Shown here: one piece after another, positions 61,087-64,000 of the stretch
Numbering within the stretch: position 1 is the stretch's first letter
Layout of the letters: the number at the start of each line of letters is the position of its first letter
DNA from: an uncultured Collinsella sp.
Lineage (GTDB): Bacteria; Actinomycetota; Coriobacteriia; Coriobacteriales; Coriobacteriaceae
Reading direction: 5' to 3'
DNA length: 64,000 bases
NCBI GenBank assembly: GCA_947507155.1
Contig: CANNOC010000015.1
Location: 1 to 64,000 of the forward strand
Translations under genes and position numbers: made by a program
The notes under the pieces: generated by a model
What the model was told of the DNA's origin: nothing
Databases searched by the model: none
What the model saw: only the letters and a program-made list of their open reading frames with translations

Positions 61087-63854
61087 AGAAGAAGCTCATC
61101 GAGGTGGCTCTGCCGCTCGACGATATCAATGCGGCGTCTGCGCGTGAGAAGTCCATCCGCCATGGGCATCCCTCGACGCTGCATCTCTGGTGGGCCCGTC
61201 GCCCGCTGGCCGCGGCACGCGCCGTCATCTGGTCGTCGCTGGTGGACGACCCGTCGGCGCATCCCGAGGAGTTCCCCACCGTGGAGGAGCAGGCTGCCGA
61301 GCGCGAGCGCCTGTTCGGCATCCTGCGCGAGCTCGTGGTGTGGGAAAACTCCAATAACGATCGTGTGCTTAATGCCGCCAAGGCTGAGATTAAAAGGTCG
61401 ATGGGCGACGACTTGCCGCCCCTGTTGGATCCTTTTGCAGGTGGAGGCGCCATTCCGCTGGAAGCCCAGCGTCTGGGCCTTAAGGCCTATGCGCAGGACC
61501 TCAACCCGGTGGCCGTTACCATCAATAAAGCAATGATTGAGATTCCGCCGTTGTTTGCGAACAATCCTGCCGTTAACCCTGAGGCCCGCGGCAAGCTGAC
61601 CAACGGAGGTTGGAGCGGCAACGCTGGCCTGGCTGCCGACGTTAAGTACTATGGCGCCTGGATGAAGGAAGAGGCTCAGCATCGTATCGGTGACCTGTAC
61701 CCTAAGGTGCAGGTCCCGGCCGAGCAGGGTGGCGGCGAGGCCACCGTCATTGCGTGGCTCTGGGCGCGCACGGTTAAGTGCCCCAATCCCGCGTGTGGAC
61801 ACGAGGCGATTCTCGTGCGTTCGTTCGACTTGTCCAAGAAAAAGGGAAAGGAATGGCACGTCGAGCCTCATTGCGAAGGCGGTGAAGTTCATTTTAAGGT
61901 TGAGCCCGGAAAGGCAACACAAGATGGCACAGTGAACCGACGTGGTGCGACCTGCGTGCACTGTGGTACACCCATAGATCTCAAGTACGTTAAGGAAGAG
62001 TCCAAAGCTGGTCGAATGGGCGCAAAGCTTATGGCTGTTGTTGCCGAAGGTAAGCGTGGACGCATTTACATTGCGCCAGATTCAGCCCAGATTGAGGCCT
62101 CCCAGGTCGAGAAGCCAGAGGACTACCCTACGGGCAAGTTGGCGACGCACTTCACGGGTGGTTCATGTGTGCCCTATGGACTTGACGAGTTCGATAAACT
62201 CTTCACAAATCGCCAGCTGACGGCACTGACGACGTTCTCGGCACTCGTCGGCGAGGTCCAGAGGAAGGCGGAGGCGGACGCCGTCGCTGCCGGTCTTGCC
62301 GACGACGGCGTGGGCCTGGCAGACGGCGGCACCGGCGCCCGCGCCTATGGCGAAGCCGTCGGTGTGTATCTGGCGTTTGTTGTCGACAAGCTCGCTGACC
62401 TTGGCAATGCGCTAAATCGTTGGGAGCCTGTCGCCCAGTGCCCCCGGCAGCTATTTGCACGTCAGGCAATCCCCATGGTTTGGGACTTTGCTGAAGCCAA
62501 CGCTTTCAGCGAGAGCTCTGGTTCTTGGAAGGTACTGGTTAATAATGAAATCAAATCGCTCGTTGCTGGATCTTTTAATTTTGCAAGAGACCACAGCGGA
62601 ACCGCAAAACAGCTCGATGCCCAAAGCGACAACGGCATGCGCGGCATCCTCGTGTCGACGGATCCTCCTTACTACGACAACATCGGCTACGCTGACCTCT
62701 CGGACTTCTTCTACGTGTGGCTGCGCCAATCGCTTAGGCACACTTACCCCAAGCTCTTCAGCACCATGCTCGTGCCCAAGCACGAGGAGCTGGTTGCCAC
62801 GCCCTACCGCGAGGGCCGCGGCAAGGACGGTGCGCGCGAGTTCTTCGAGGAGGGTATGTTCAGCACCTTCAAACAGGTGAACAAGTACGCCCGCGAGGAC
62901 GTACCCGTGACCATCTACTACGCCTTCAAGCAGAGCGAGACCGAGACATCAAACGACGTGGAGTCCACGGCGTCGACCGGCTGGGAGACGATGCTCTCCG
63001 CCATCATCCGCGCGGGGTTCTCAATCACAGGCACCTGGCCGATGCGCACTGAAATGGCTTCGCGCATGATTGCGTCTGGCACTAACGCCCTCGCATCCTC
63101 CATTGTGCTCGTGTGCCGCAAGCGCCCCGAGGGCGCGCCCATGGGGACGCGGCGCGACTTCGTAATGGCGCTCAAGCGCGAACTGCATGCGGCACTCGAC
63201 GAGCTGCGATCCTCAAACATCGCGCCGGTGGATCTTGCGCAGTCTGCCATCGGCCCGGGTATCGGGGTGTACTCGCGCTTCTCGCAGGTGCTCGAGGCCG
63301 ACGGCAGCCCCATGACGGTGCGTGCGGCGCTGCAGCTTATCAACCAAGAGGTGGATGCGTACTTTAGCGACCAGGATGGCGAGCTCGATCGCGAGAGCCG
63401 CTTCTGCGTCGATCTTTATACGCAGAAAGCCTTTGACACCATTAAGTTTGGAGAAGCCGACGTGCTTGCTCGCGCTAAGAACGTTTCCATCGAAGGGCTG
63501 GCAGCCCAAGGGCTCCTTGCTTCCGTTAAGGGAAATGTGCACTTGCTCGATCGTAGCGAGGTGTCGGAGCGCGTTGACTTTAAGGCGCCTACTTGGCTTA
63601 CGACCCAGCAGCTTACGCATGCGCTCGAGGAGGGCGGTGTTACGGCTTGCGCCAAGATCGTTAGCCAGACGCTCGGTGGCCGTGCGGATGGTGCCAAGGC
63701 GCTGGCGTATCGCCTCTTTACCATTGCGGACAAGCGCAACTGGCAGCAGGAGGCCTTCGCGTACAACTCGCTTGTTACGGCATGGCCCGAGATTCAGTCA
63801 AAGGCTGCGCAGCTTGCTGTCGAGCGTCCCATGCAAGACTCGCTTTTCGATTAA
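61077..63854 (+). CDS. DUF1156 adenine-type DNA methyltransferase (defence system)
   Basis: A 925-residue modification enzyme. The N-terminal DUF1156 region has KSIRHGHPSTLHLWWARRPL. The SAM-binding motif I is DPFAGGGAIPLEAQRLG (from about 118), a zinc ribbon with CPNPACGHEA and CVHCGTP follows, and the catalytic motif is DPPYYD at about 529. The DPPY form indicates an N6-adenine or N4-cytosine amino-methyltransferase. GGGAGCAGGA precedes the ATG inside the helicase gene, so the two are translationally coupled. Confidence 0.9.
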   Translation: MAVKKKLIEVALPLDDINAASAREKSIRHGHPSTLHLWWARRPLAAARAVIWSSLVDDPSAHPEEFPTVEEQAAERERLFGILRELVVWENSNNDRVLNAAKAEIKRSMGDDLPPLLDPFAGGGAIPLEAQRLGLKAYAQDLNPVAVTINKAMIEIPPLFANNPAVNPEARGKLTNGGWSGNAGLAADVKYYGAWMKEEAQHRIGDLYPKVQVPAEQGGGEATVIAWLWARTVKCPNPACGHEAILVRSFDLSKKKGKEWHVEPHCEGGEVHFKVEPGKATQDGTVNRRGATCVHCGTPIDLKYVKEESKAGRMGAKLMAVVAEGKRGRIYIAPDSAQIEASQVEKPEDYPTGKLATHFTGGSCVPYGLDEFDKLFTNRQLTALTTFSALVGEVQRKAEADAVAAGLADDGVGLADGGTGARAYGEAVGVYLAFVVDKLADLGNALNRWEPVAQCPRQLFARQAIPMVWDFAEANAFSESSGSWKVLVNNEIKSLVAGSFNFARDHSGTAKQLDAQSDNGMRGILVSTDPPYYDNIGYADLSDFFYVWLRQSLRHTYPKLFSTMLVPKHEELVATPYREGRGKDGAREFFEEGMFSTFKQVNKYAREDVPVTIYYAFKQSETETSNDVESTASTGWETMLSAIIRAGFSITGTWPMRTEMASRMIASGTNALASSIVLVCRKRPEGAPMGTRRDFVMALKRELHAALDELRSSNIAPVDLAQSAIGPGIGVYSRFSQVLEADGSPMTVRAALQLINQEVDAYFSDQDGELDRESRFCVDLYTQKAFDTIKFGEADVLARAKNVSIEGLAAQGLLASVKGNVHLLDRSEVSERVDFKAPTWLTTQQLTHALEEGGVTACAKIVSQTLGGRADGAKALAYRLFTIADKRNWQQEAFAYNSLVTAWPEIQSKAAQLAVERPMQDSLFD

Positions 63855-63872
63855 GTCCCAAGGAGATAAACC

Positions 63873-64000
63873 ATGGAGAACAACGCTAATAACTGCGATC
63901 TTCTCAATAAGGGCTTTGACCTTTTGCTCGAGGCCCTTGATCCTTATGTGATGCGCGAGCTTACCCAGGCATACGGCAATGATTTTTGGCAGGTCGGTGT
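63873..64000 (+). CDS. HEPN/DUF499-type ATPase, N-terminal part (cut by window end)
   Basis: Only 42 residues are visible. The stretch LLNKGFDLLLEALDPYVMRE resembles the Swt1-type HEPN domain found at the N-terminus of DUF499 ATPases. AAGGAGATAAACC precedes the ATG, 18 bp after the methyltransferase stop, so it belongs to the same operon. The assignment leans on context: helicase, DUF1156 methylase and DUF499 ATPase genes commonly occur together. Confidence 0.7.
   Translation, partial: MENNANNCDLLNKGFDLLLEALDPYVMRELTQAYGNDFWQVG

Noticed and set aside
57520-64000. Classical DISARM class 1 locus
   Set aside because: Helicase plus methylase would fit, but the third gene begins like a HEPN/DUF499 ATPase and no DrmA, DrmB or DrmC is visible; downstream sequence is needed to exclude it fully.

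Overview
The window is a high-GC chromosomal segment of a Coriobacteriia-type actinobacterium, most likely a gut Collinsella. This is inferred from codon use, the actinobacterial rpoB/rpoC and str/S10 proteins, the L10 leader, and gut-type accessory genes. Most genes read on the + strand with clear AGGAGG-type ribosome sites. I see no rRNA, tRNA, CRISPR array or transposase gene.

Left part (1-19100) is metabolism and transport. It holds a TrpX-type ABC transporter (minus strand), a WYL-like regulator, asnS, a glucose-type PTS IIA protein, an esterase, a GntR regulator next to a dimethylargininase-like enzyme and an amino acid antiporter, a FeoA-FeoB fusion under a probable iron-dependent regulator, an MFS efflux pump, a GH13 glycosidase, a DNA glycosylase and an aminotransferase.

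Middle part (19100-44370) is the gene-expression core. It has rplJ-rplL behind a clear L10 leader, galU, rpoB-rpoC, an ECF sigma factor with a membrane anti-sigma factor, rpsL-rpsG-fusA-rpsJ, then a cation efflux protein and a histidine phosphatase inserted where rplC is expected, and then rplC-rplD-rplW-rplB-rpsS-rplV-rpsC-rplP-rpmC-rpsQ-rplN-rplX. That cluster ends in a strong terminator after rplX. Four copies of one large palindromic element sit at operon boundaries here. Each has a conserved core of about 67 nt closed by long self-complementary arms that are largely unrelated between copies.

Right part (44370-64000) is accessory. It has a Gfo/Idh oxidoreductase with a DeoR regulator, an array of three identical-length hairpins, a pseudouridine synthase with a U32 protease-family protein, a YheO-like regulator divergent from a xanthine/uracil permease, and then a probable defence island. 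The island has a DUF234-type ATPase behind a perfect AT-rich palindrome, a DEDDh exonuclease, a 618-residue unknown protein, and a helicase, DUF1156 methyltransferase and HEPN/ATPase trio cut by the window end. Several families of short GGAC-containing palindromes (REP-like) are scattered between genes throughout.
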